NCBI GenBank assembly: GCA_028825045.1
Contig: JAPKAY010000006.1
Coordinates: 43,901-107,900, forward strand
Direction of reading: 5' to 3'
Length of the DNA stretch: 64,000 nucleotides
Source of the DNA: Halioglobus sp.
GTDB lineage: Bacteria > Pseudomonadota > Gammaproteobacteria > Pseudomonadales > Halieaceae
The notes under the pieces: generated by a model
What the model saw: only the letters and a program-made list of their open reading frames with translations
Database searches by the model: none
What the model was told of the DNA's origin: nothing
Program-made: the position numbers and the translations under genes
Shown here: in pieces, positions 7,687 through 15,795 of the stretch
How positions within the stretch are numbered: the stretch's first letter is position 1
Layout of the letters: each line of letters opens with the position of its first letter

Positions 7687-10553
7687 AGGGACAGGTCTCG
7701 AGCAAAACGGCGCCGCCGCAATACTGCTGTTAGCCAGCTGGCTGACGCTACGAGAAGTAACCATACCGCCGAGAGACCGTAGTTAAAGTATTCGATGAGC
7801 ACCTGTGCCTGACGTTCCATAGGTGGGAGTGTGCGATTGAAATGAGCGCGCGATCGAATCGTCAACAATTGATCGTCCTGTAGAGCCCAGGCAAGCGTGT
7901 TCATAAACAATTCCACCGGGCCCAGGTACTGTGTGCCTGTGGTGGCGACCAGGTTCTGCAGAATCTGGTCATCGAGGAAATCATTGGAGGCATAGAGCAC
8001 TAATTGCGCTGACTCAGACGAGCGGGTCAACAGGGCGTTAACAGCTGGACCTCGCGATGACTCGGTACCAGCATCTCTTGGTAGGGCATTGAGTGGGTGA
8101 CTGCGGGTCGTGAAAAATGAGTCGAACGTCCCCTTAACGATCAGCCCTAACTTGGCGGCGTTGTTGGCCTTAGCCTCTTCTGGCGACGGCTGAAAATGGT
8201 TGCGGCCTTTGGTTTTTTTACTCGACGTAATATTCGTGCTATCGCTTAGCCATGAGGCGGTAGAGCTCTGGAGCAATACGCTGATGTGCCGTTTCTCGTT
8301 TGGGGTCGTGAGTATTGGTGACGCCCAGGCCATTGTTACCTGTGGCAGATTACCTGTTATCGGATGATCTGGTGCAAGCTGCGGTGGCCTCAGGTCCAGG
8401 AAATACGGGTAATCGATCAGCTGTACATCGCGAAATTCGTAGTCACCCGCCTGGCGTGAGGAGGGTGCGGCAAACTTTGCGTTCTGTTTATCCAGCACAA
8501 GGTTTTTTTCAATCTGGATTCCCATGTGTGCGAGCCATGGCTGCAAGCCACTATCCCAATTTTGTAATCGGAGCTCGCCGTCGCTAATTTCTACCGTGTA
8601 GGGCGAGGTAACTAAAATGACCGTTCCGCCCCGCATCAGGAACTGGTCGATAGCGAAAACCGATTTCTTACCCAGTTTTTCGGGTGCGACTACCGCCAGG
8701 ATATCCGCTTCCGCAGTTACATTCCCGTCGGACAGGTCTTCCAGGTGGATGCTGTAGTCGCGCCTGATCGCTTTCTTTAGATTGGCAAAAGTAGGGCCGC
8801 CTAGTTTGTATTGAGCCAGCGTGGAATCGACCTTGGGAACTGACAACGCAATAACTTTGGTAAAGCCACGAGCGAAGCGCTTCAGGCCTGCGTCCAGTGA
8901 CAATCGAAACTCAGCGGGATTAAACGCCTCTGTAGGAATTTGAACTACCTGCTGTGTACTTGCCAGGGTCAGGTAGAAATAGAATTCTCGGTCATCACCG
9001 GGGGAGGCAACCATGGGTTTGAAGCCCCACCGGTCGGCCAGATTTCCTGCGATCACGCCGTCATACGATTCCGGCTCAATGAACCGCACGCTGAATTTTC
9101 CCTTGGAATGGCGCGCTGCCAAAGCCAGTTGGGGCTCGATGGCTTGTTTGTAATGCTGCAGTTGCTGCGGAAGCAGAGAATCGGCGGAAACATAGCCGAT
9201 AAATTCAATCGGCTCGTTGATGCCATCAAAAAGATTACCGCCGGTCCTGTAATCAAACAGCACCTTCTTGATCGCGTGAGTGATATCGTACTCGGGGTTG
9301 CGCAGCAACGCCTCCGGCGGGGTATTGGGGACACTTCGGACTTCAATGAGCTCAGAAAACTCCAGGGATTCGTGTTCGCTGCCGTATCGCACCAGGATAT
9401 TAAAATAAGCGTTAACAAGCGAAGATTCGTGCCGATCGGCAATCTGGAAGGGCGTTGCGGATATTCCGTAACGCTCATTGGCTTCTTGCTCGCTTTGAGG
9501 GTCATCTGCAGGATCAACGAATTCAACTTCAACCTTTCCTTTTCCCGCTAGTTCATATTCTTTTAGTAGATCACGCAACTGAGGAACCAGTGGCGCCAGC
9601 AACGGATGAGTTTTCTCGCTGAAGTAGCCGCGAATTAGCAGTGGTTCCTGCAGTTCGTTTAGAAAATCGAGGGTCGGTTGGGAAATGGTATAGAGCTTAC
9701 CCTCTGTCATATCCAGGCGCAGAGGGCTTGTTTGATTTAACCAACAATTCGCCAGCACCAGATTAGCCAGCAGCAGCAGTGTTCCAGTACGCCAGTGACG
9801 GTGCCTGGCGGTGGAGCTTGTTTTCGCCCACCGCTCTTTTTCCAAAACATAGATATTGAGCGCCAGGAAAGCGGTGATCAGGCTGCAATAGTAGAACAGG
9901 TCGCGAAGGTCGATTATGCCGCGAGAGATACTTTCAAAGCGAGCCCCGCTGCCCATCAGTCTCAGGATCTCACCGGTTCTGTCGTCAAAGAACCCGGTCA
10001 GGGTGGTGGTGCCCAGTAGATACAGCACCGTGCACAGCGCTACGGTACCGATCAGGCTGACGATGGGGTTGTCTGTGCGCGCTGACACGAACAGGCCTAT
10101 AGACAGATAAGTGGCTCCAACCAGCGCCGCTGCCAGATACCCGCCTATTACTGGACCCCAATCCAAATTTGCAATCAGGGCAACTGTAATGGGAAGTGGC
10201 AATGTACTGATTAGCGCCAGGAGCAATAAGGTAAAACAGGCCCGAAACTTACCGATGACAAATTGCCACAAGTCGACCGGCTGAGTCAGTATGTATTCAA
10301 GCGTGCCTGTGCGTCGCTCTTCGCTCCACATGTTCATACTCAGGGCGGCACAGAGGAATATCAGCAGAACGGGCATCCATTCAAACAGGGGGCGAATATC
10401 GGCGATGTTTCGCGCGAAGAAAGACTCAACCCAAAAGAACAGGAATCCATTGACGACTGCGAAACACGCAAGAAATAACCAGGCGACCGGCGATGAAAAA
10501 AACAGGCGCACTTCTTTTTGCGAGACTCGCCTTGCGACCGAATTAGTCGCCAT
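7683..10553 (-). CDS. fused ABC permease-GldG protein (GldF-GldG type)
   Basis: Large protein of 956 residues. Residues 1-240 form a six-helix ABC-2 permease like GldF/NosY (motifs EERRTGTLEYILTQPV and repeated hydrophobic helices). After a transmembrane helix near 265 comes a long periplasmic GldG-like domain (about 285-900), including MTEGKLYTISQPTLDFL and an ABC-type domain with FLMRGGTVILVTSP, then a C-terminal helix (about 925-945) and an Arg-rich tail. In Bacteroidetes gliding systems these are separate proteins; the fusion is seen in other Proteobacteria too. It overlaps the ATPase gene by 11 bp and the DUF4340 gene by 4 bp, so the three are made together. Exported substrate unknown. 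Confidence 0.85.
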   Translation of the reverse strand: MATNSVARRVSQKEVRLFFSSPVAWLFLACFAVVNGFLFFWVESFFARNIADIRPLFEWMPVLLIFLCAALSMNMWSEERRTGTLEYILTQPVDLWQFVIGKFRACFTLLLLALISTLPLPITVALIANLDWGPVIGGYLAAALVGATYLSIGLFVSARTDNPIVSLIGTVALCTVLYLLGTTTLTGFFDDRTGEILRLMGSGARFESISRGIIDLRDLFYYCSLITAFLALNIYVLEKERWAKTSSTARHRHWRTGTLLLLANLVLANCWLNQTSPLRLDMTEGKLYTISQPTLDFLNELQEPLLIRGYFSEKTHPLLAPLVPQLRDLLKEYELAGKGKVEVEFVDPADDPQSEQEANERYGISATPFQIADRHESSLVNAYFNILVRYGSEHESLEFSELIEVRSVPNTPPEALLRNPEYDITHAIKKVLFDYRTGGNLFDGINEPIEFIGYVSADSLLPQQLQHYKQAIEPQLALAARHSKGKFSVRFIEPESYDGVIAGNLADRWGFKPMVASPGDDREFYFYLTLASTQQVVQIPTEAFNPAEFRLSLDAGLKRFARGFTKVIALSVPKVDSTLAQYKLGGPTFANLKKAIRRDYSIHLEDLSDGNVTAEADILAVVAPEKLGKKSVFAIDQFLMRGGTVILVTSPYTVEISDGELRLQNWDSGLQPWLAHMGIQIEKNLVLDKQNAKFAAPSSRQAGDYEFRDVQLIDYPYFLDLRPPQLAPDHPITGNLPQVTMAWASPILTTPNEKRHISVLLQSSTASWLSDSTNITSSKKTKGRNHFQPSPEEAKANNAAKLGLIVKGTFDSFFTTRSHPLNALPRDAGTESSRGPAVNALLTRSSESAQLVLYASNDFLDDQILQNLVATTGTQYLGPVELFMNTLAWALQDDQLLTIRSRAHFNRTLPPMERQAQVLIEYFNYGLSAVWLLLVASASWLTAVLRRRRFARDLSL

Positions 10554-11475
10554 CGCGATACACCTCCCGAAAAATACTGTCGAGGTCGGCAGTGGAGGCT
10601 TTTAGTTGATACAGTTTCGCGCCTGCCTTAATCACACACTGGGCAATATTGTTCGCGGCAGTTTCCAGCTCGATATTGGGGTGCAGATGTATGTCGAACT
10701 GCAGGTTTCCGTCGTCGGTAGCACCGCTGTTTACAAATGCCACTTGCGGAAGCTGATTCAAGTAGGGCGCTAGCGGTTGCTCGGTGTGGTTGGTACGCAA
10801 CAGCAATATGTTACTTTTGTGGAGATCACTCAGACTCTGATTTAGCGCCAGCTGTCCGTTGCGCAGCATCAATACCCGATGACATAAGGCCTCAACTTCC
10901 TGCAGGATGTGTGTAGAGAGAATAATGGTTGTTCTGCGCGCCAGTCGCCTGATCAGTTGGCGCATATGCTCTGTCTGATGGGGATCGAGGCCGTTTGTGG
11001 GCTCATCAAGGATTAATAACCGTGGGTTGCCCAATAGCGCCTGCGCGACTCCAACCCGTTGCCGAAAACCTCGCGAAAGGACAGAGATGGTATCCAGGGC
11101 GCGTTCTGTCAGGTCGGTGGCTGCCAGTGCGCCTCTTATCGCCTCTGGCCGCTGGGATGCGGCAATGCCTTTTAAAGTGGCAATGTAATCCAGGTAATCG
11201 GCGACCATCATTTGTGGGTATACCGGCAAATTTTCTGGCAGGTAACCGAGTGTTTGCTGCACGGCCTGAGCGTTCCGGGCCAGGTCCACACCGTTAATGC
11301 TTATGCTGCCGTCGGAGGGCTCAAGGTAGCCGCTCAGCATTTTCATGATGGTAGTTTTACCGGCACCATTGTGCCCGAGCAGTCCTACCACTTCATTGTC
11401 GCCGATAGTGAAAGACACGTCTTCCACGGCTACAGTTTTGCCGAAGTGGCGCGTCAGAGATTGCACTTCAATCAT
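10543..11475 (-). CDS. ABC transporter ATP-binding protein, GldA-like
   Basis: ATPase of about 310 residues powering the GldFG-type exporter encoded next. Walker A is GHNGAGKTT, the signature region LSRGFRQRVGVAQAL, and Walker B LLILDEPTNGLDP; the H-loop is STHILQE. The C-terminal 80 residues are the extra domain common in ABC-2 exporters. ATG at 11475 gives the usual MIEVQSLTRHFG start; a GTG at 11499 would add eight residues. First gene of the minus-strand operon that continues to xrtH. Named gliding homologues do not prove gliding here. Confidence 0.9.
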   Translation of the reverse strand: MIEVQSLTRHFGKTVAVEDVSFTIGDNEVVGLLGHNGAGKTTIMKMLSGYLEPSDGSISINGVDLARNAQAVQQTLGYLPENLPVYPQMMVADYLDYIATLKGIAASQRPEAIRGALAATDLTERALDTISVLSRGFRQRVGVAQALLGNPRLLILDEPTNGLDPHQTEHMRQLIRRLARRTTIILSTHILQEVEALCHRVLMLRNGQLALNQSLSDLHKSNILLLRTNHTEQPLAPYLNQLPQVAFVNSGATDDGNLQFDIHLHPNIELETAANNIAQCVIKAGAKLYQLKASTADLDSIFREVYRDGD

Positions 11476-11540
11476 AGGGCTGGTTGTCGCTGTTCGCACT
11501 GCGGCAGGATATGCCTATGGTATAGCAGTTACCGTGGTGT

Positions 11541-12299
11541 CTAGAAGTTGAATAATAACTTAATGATAAAGGCCACAAGTACAAGGTTTAGCACTAGACG
11601 AACCAGGCGCTCACCTTTTCTGATTGTAAAGTGAGCGCCAAGATATCCGCCCACCGAATTGCCCACGGCCAGTGCTATACCCACCATCCACAGCAATTTA
11701 ATTTGGGAGGCATATACCGCTAAAGCTGCCACTGTGTAGACGGCAACAATGAAAACCTTGTGCATGTTGGTTCGAACAAGATCGAAACCCATGACGCGAT
11801 TCAGAATGGGCATGATGATGAAACCCACCCCTAGCTGGATAAATCCACCCCAGAACCCCACTCCCACCATCAGCAGGTGACCTATGAACAGTTGCCTGGA
11901 TGTGGGCTGATCGCCTTCGGCGTGAGTAGTTGCATCTCGGTCAAAATGCATGATCAATATGACGCCCACCATGATCACTGCGAGTGCGCGGTTGAACCAG
12001 ACGCCATCGAGTTCGACGCCGACAAAAGCGCCGGCCACCGCCCCTGGAATAGCGCATGCGGCCAGACTTAGACTGAGCCGAAAATCTCTGAAACCGCTAC
12101 GAGCAAAGGTTGTTATGGCTGTCAGGTTCTGCGCCAGGATGGCGATGCGATTGGTGCCATTGGCCACAGGGCCCGGAATGCCCATGAACACCATAACGGG
12201 TACCGTCAGCAGGGAGCCCCCGCCGGCCATTACATTGAGAAATCCAGCGATAATGCCCAAGGCGACCAGCGCGACTGCATGGAGCAAGTCGAGTTCCAT
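11541..12299 (-). CDS. TSUP family (TauE/SafE) membrane permease
   Basis: Membrane protein of 252 residues with about eight helices and the repeated N- and C-terminal halves of the TauE/SafE family, including the Gly-rich NVMAGGGSLLTVP motif in the first repeat and the related WGGFIQLGVGFIIMP in the second. Family members export sulfite or sulfoacetate or move other sulfur or organic anions. It starts 2 bp after the stop of the glutathione reductase gene and is almost surely cotranscribed; a link to sulfur or thiol balance is possible but unproven. Confidence 0.85.
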   Translation of the reverse strand: MELDLLHAVALVALGIIAGFLNVMAGGGSLLTVPVMVFMGIPGPVANGTNRIAILAQNLTAITTFARSGFRDFRLSLSLAACAIPGAVAGAFVGVELDGVWFNRALAVIMVGVILIMHFDRDATTHAEGDQPTSRQLFIGHLLMVGVGFWGGFIQLGVGFIIMPILNRVMGFDLVRTNMHKVFIVAVYTVAALAVYASQIKLLWMVGIALAVGNSVGGYLGAHFTIRKGERLVRLVLNLVLVAFIIKLLFNF

Positions 12300-12301
12300 G
12301 G

Positions 12302-13660
12302 CTAGTTGTCTGTCCAGGGCTCGCGCATGGTGACAAATTCCTCGGCAGTCGTGGGGTGTATGCCAATGGTTGTGTCAAATACAGCTTTGGTCGCGCCGGC
12401 GCGCATGGCGATGGCGATGCCCTGTATGATTTCTCCCGCATCCGGCCCCAGCATGTGTACGCCGACAACACGATCCGTTGCGGTCTCCACAATCATCTTC
12501 ATGAAACTTTTTTCATTGCGACCACTCAGCGTATGTTTCATTGGGCGAAAGCTGGATTTGAACAGCTGGATATCGCCGAATTTAGCCCGTGCTTCCTCCT
12601 CGGTAAAGCCCACAGTGCCGATGTTGGGCTGGCAGAATACGGCAGTGGGAATGAAGTCGTAATCAACGATATTCTCCTGCTCGCCGAAGTTATGGCGTGC
12701 AAAGGCCATGCCTTCAGCGAGCGCTACCGGGGTCAGTTCCATTCCACCGATCACATCCCCCAGGGCAAAAATACTGGGTTCTGACGTGCGGTATTGGGAA
12801 TCAACCTCGATTGTGCCCTGCTCGGTGATCCCAACGCCTACGTTTTCCAGGCCCAGGCCGGTTAGGTGCGGCTTGCGTCCAGTGGCGTAGAGTACGGCGT
12901 CAGCCTCCAGCGTACTGCCATCGGTCAGTGTTACCGCCAGCGCGCTGCCCATAGAGCTGATAGCCTGTACATTGACGTTAAAGCGCAGATCGACCCCGCT
13001 GTTGCGGATTTCCTCGGCGGCGTGCGTGCGAATGTCCTCATCAAAGCCGCGCAAAAACAGAGGCCCTCGATAAAGCTGCGTTGTTTTTGCTCCCAGGCCG
13101 TTAAAAATACCGGCAAATTCCACTGCGATGTAACCGCCGCCGACAATGACCAGGCGTTCGGGAAATGTGTCCAGGTCGAATATTTCATTGGAGCTGACGG
13201 CGTGCTCACTGCCAGGAAACTCCGGGATATGCGGCCAGCCACCGGTTGCTATGAGTATCTTCTCAGCGGTGTAGCGCTGGCCACCCACCGCAACGGTGTG
13301 TGCGTCGACGATAGTCCCCCGTCCGTTGAACAGCTGGGCCCCGGCGCCGCCCAGGAGCTTGTCATAAAGGGTGTTCAGGCGAGCAATTTCGATTTTCTTA
13401 TTATCCCGCAGGGTTGACCAGCTGAATTGGGGCACATGGCTATCCCAACCAAAACCGCGAGCATCCTCAAAGCCTTTGCCATACTGGGATGCATAGACAT
13501 AGAGTTTTTTGGGTACGCAGCCGACATTGACGCAGGTGCCACCCAAATAGCGATCTTCTGCTATCGCGACCCGAGCACCAAAACCGGCAGCCATTCGGGC
13601 CGCCCGGACGCCACCGGATCCGGCACCAATGGTGAAAAGGTCGTAGTCAAATTCACTCAC
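12302..13660 (-). CDS. gor: glutathione-disulfide reductase
   Basis: Flavoprotein of 452 residues that reduces GSSG with NADPH in the cytoplasm. The redox-active disulfide is Cys43/Cys48 in [14 protein letters not shown], the FAD loop is [15 protein letters not shown], the NADPH loop [16 protein letters not shown] is followed by two arginines ([12 protein letters not shown]) that favour NADP over NAD, and the C-terminal HPTTAEE provides the catalytic His-Glu pair. It leads a two-gene unit with the TSUP permease. Divergent from the DUF481 gene, with about 235 bp of shared upstream DNA in which I see no clear operator. Confidence 0.93.
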   Translation of the reverse strand: MSEFDYDLFTIGAGSGGVRAARMAAGFGARVAIAEDRYLGGTCVNVGCVPKKLYVYASQYGKGFEDARGFGWDSHVPQFSWSTLRDNKKIEIARLNTLYDKLLGGAGAQLFNGRGTIVDAHTVAVGGQRYTAEKILIATGGWPHIPEFPGSEHAVSSNEIFDLDTFPERLVIVGGGYIAVEFAGIFNGLGAKTTQLYRGPLFLRGFDEDIRTHAAEEIRNSGVDLRFNVNVQAISSMGSALAVTLTDGSTLEADAVLYATGRKPHLTGLGLENVGVGITEQGTIEVDSQYRTSEPSIFALGDVIGGMELTPVALAEGMAFARHNFGEQENIVDYDFIPTAVFCQPNIGTVGFTEEEARAKFGDIQLFKSSFRPMKHTLSGRNEKSFMKMIVETATDRVVGVHMLGPDAGEIIQGIAIAMRAGATKAVFDTTIGIHPTTAEEFVTMREPWTDN

Positions 13661-13895
13661 TGTTTTTCCCTCGAAAAATAGGTAACCAGTCTAGCAGCCC
13701 AGGTTCATTCTGCGCCATCCTTGCGCCGATCTGGACTTTATTTTCAGTAGACCAGAAGACCCCCCCCTGTTGCGGTCGGTGTTTTGGGGATGATTTGCTC
13801 ATGCTGTGCTAGGTTCACTGGCGCGTTTTATTTATCATAGGGTCGGCAAGCTCGGGTGTTCCGGGTAAATATACGAGAAAGGAGTGATGACATTG

Positions 13896-14939
13896 ATGTT
13901 GCTACACAGAACACTCACGGTAAAGGTGCTGATCTGGGTTTTTACAATGGTTGGCGCGCTTTCAGCTAAGGCCGAGCCGGAAGCTCCTATGGTGGACGAG
14001 GTAGTGCTGAAGAATGGCTCGCGTCTGATCGGCTCGGTCACGACCATCAGAGATGGCGTACTCACTCTGCAAACGAAATTTGCTGGAACACTCAGTGTAG
14101 ACATGGAGCAGGTGACGTCGGTTAACACCAACGAGCCGGTGGTAGTGCTGAAAGTAGATGAGTCAGTGGTGCAGGATAATTCGCTACAGATAGCCCAGGG
14201 CCAGGTGCTGTTGCCAGACGCGGATCAGTCCTACCCCCTGCAGGATGTAATGGTACTCAATCCGGAGCCCTGGGAGTTGGGGCAGGGTTATCGCTGGACC
14301 GGACTCGCCAATATCGCCCTGGCTATGCAGCGCGGGAACACCGATACGGACGAACTGGATTACAAAATTGAATCTGTATGGCGCAGCAAACAGGACCGCT
14401 ACACTTTCCGGGCGAATGGTGAGTTGGATGAAGCCAATGGCGAAAAAAATGCCGATAACTGGCAGTTCATCGGCAAGTACGACTTTTTCCTGGAAGACCC
14501 CAATTATGTTGGTCTGCTCGCCTACGTCGAAAAGGATAAATTCAGGGATCTTGCCCTACGCTACCTTATTGGCCCCTATCTGGGCCGACAGCTCTACAAC
14601 AAACCGGTGTTCTCATTGCAGAGCGAACTTGGATTCTCTTACGTTACTGACGAATACACTGTTGTCGAAGATCAGAAGTATTGGGCGGGTAACTGGAGCA
14701 TAGATGCTTCTAGCGATTACCTGGGGGGGAATTCCCAGCTCTATTTTGATCAGAACGGTATTTGGAACCTCGAGGACACATCGGACGTTATCATAAATAC
14801 TACGTTTGGCTTGTCCTTCCCGCTCCTGTGGAGCCTGGAGGCCGCTGCAGAAGTGCTGCTTGAGTATGATTCTGGTGCCGTGGATGATGTAGATGATCTG
14901 GACCAGACCTATAAGCTCCGTATTGGGTATACGTGGTAA
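13896..14939 (+). CDS. DUF481 family outer-membrane beta-barrel protein
   Basis: Exported protein of about 347 residues. The leader (MLLHRTLTVKVLIWVF... to SAKA/EPE) is a signal peptide; residues 40-100 form a small beta domain (LKNGSRLIGSVTTIRDGVLTL); from about residue 130 the alternating aromatic pattern of a salt-induced/DUF481 barrel runs to a C-terminal YTW typical of outer-membrane insertion. Function unknown. The ATG at 13896 lies about 11 nt after AAAGGAG; GTG 13884 or ATG 13887 are too close to that site. Monocistronic, convergent with the zinc protein. Confidence 0.82.
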   Translation: MLLHRTLTVKVLIWVFTMVGALSAKAEPEAPMVDEVVLKNGSRLIGSVTTIRDGVLTLQTKFAGTLSVDMEQVTSVNTNEPVVVLKVDESVVQDNSLQIAQGQVLLPDADQSYPLQDVMVLNPEPWELGQGYRWTGLANIALAMQRGNTDTDELDYKIESVWRSKQDRYTFRANGELDEANGEKNADNWQFIGKYDFFLEDPNYVGLLAYVEKDKFRDLALRYLIGPYLGRQLYNKPVFSLQSELGFSYVTDEYTVVEDQKYWAGNWSIDASSDYLGGNSQLYFDQNGIWNLEDTSDVIINTTFGLSFPLLWSLEAAAEVLLEYDSGAVDDVDDLDQTYKLRIGYTW

Positions 14940-15033
14940 TTGCTGTTGACTGCGCTTGCCGTTAAGCCCTGCAAGGCACATTGGCGGTAAGCGGAAACCT
15001 AGCGAGCGAACTGGTCGCCACTCAAGTTCAGCC

Positions 15034-15055
15034 CCGGAGTAGATGGCCACTCCGG
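15034..15055. terminator. hairpin between convergent genes
   Basis: Perfect 7-bp inverted repeat CCGGAGT-N8-ACTCCGG located between the stop codons of the DUF481 gene and the zinc protein. There is no T-run on either side, so this could be a processing or stabilising hairpin rather than a true intrinsic terminator. Confidence 0.3.
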
Positions 15056-15071
15056 AATGAATTGATCTACT

Positions 15072-15470
15072 TCAGCGTGAGCGTTTGATCAGGCTGCGGA
15101 ACCAGTCTGCAGGGGTTTCGTTCTTGAGGTCGGAAAATTCACCAGCGTCCATAAACATTCCGTGGTCCTTACAGACCTCGTACCAGATATGCGGTTGATC
15201 GGGATCACTGGCCTTTTCCATGTCATTGCCGCAGCGGGGGCAGGAGATGTCATCGACCGAGTCCCACTTTTTCCCTTTACTGGCCTTGCCGATGTCCAGC
15301 GCTTCTCCCATCCACTTGCTTTTGAGAAGGTCTGCCTCGCCCTCGTCGAACCAAATGCCATGGCAGTGGGTGCAGCGATCAATCAGTAAATCGCCGCCGT
15401 AGGAAATCTCGTCCATTCCGTGGCCGCATTTTGGACATTCTATGCTGTGTACATCCGAGCTGTAATCCAT
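15072..15470 (-). CDS. TFIIB-type zinc-binding protein (zf-TFIIB), two zinc knuckles
   Basis: Small soluble protein of 132 residues with two zinc-ribbon modules. The first uses Cys12, Cys15, Cys33 and Cys36 followed by the family HGIWFDEGE; the second uses Cys77, Cys80, Cys100 and perhaps His103, then HGMFMDAGEFSDL, a second copy of the same W/F-x-D-x-GE pattern. Family function is unknown. A shortened in-frame relative is encoded at 36668-36844, keeping only the first pair of cysteines and this protein's C-terminus. Confidence 0.85.
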   Translation of the reverse strand: MDYSSDVHSIECPKCGHGMDEISYGGDLLIDRCTHCHGIWFDEGEADLLKSKWMGEALDIGKASKGKKWDSVDDISCPRCGNDMEKASDPDQPHIWYEVCKDHGMFMDAGEFSDLKNETPADWFRSLIKRSR

Positions 15471-15795
15471 TTCGGTTCCCCATTGGTTTCTGTACCGCTT
15501 GCTTCTGCCCGGGCGCTGCCTTGGCTGAAGAGTGCGCGGCAGCTCACCGACAAGACTGATCTAGTTATATATGCAATTGAGCGCTGAGCGACAAGTCATC
15601 TTAGTGAGTATCATACGTATCTCTTGGCAGAACTAGAACAGCTGCGCGAAATCTCTGCCTGCCCCGGCACGAATATCACTACCTGCAGGCCAGGGCTATA
15701 GGGCGGTTAACAGCGATTTTCAGTCGTGGCCCCTGGTCTATCCGCGGCCGAAGTCCAGTCGTCAGGCTGCATTCACCCGCACGCAGGTTGCCCAT
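15471..15795. other. intergenic region without recognisable gene
   Basis: About 325 bp between the zinc protein start and the subtilase stop, both on the minus strand. It should contain the zinc protein promoter and the subtilase terminator, but I see no strong hairpin with a T-run and no convincing open frame. Confidence 0.4.
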
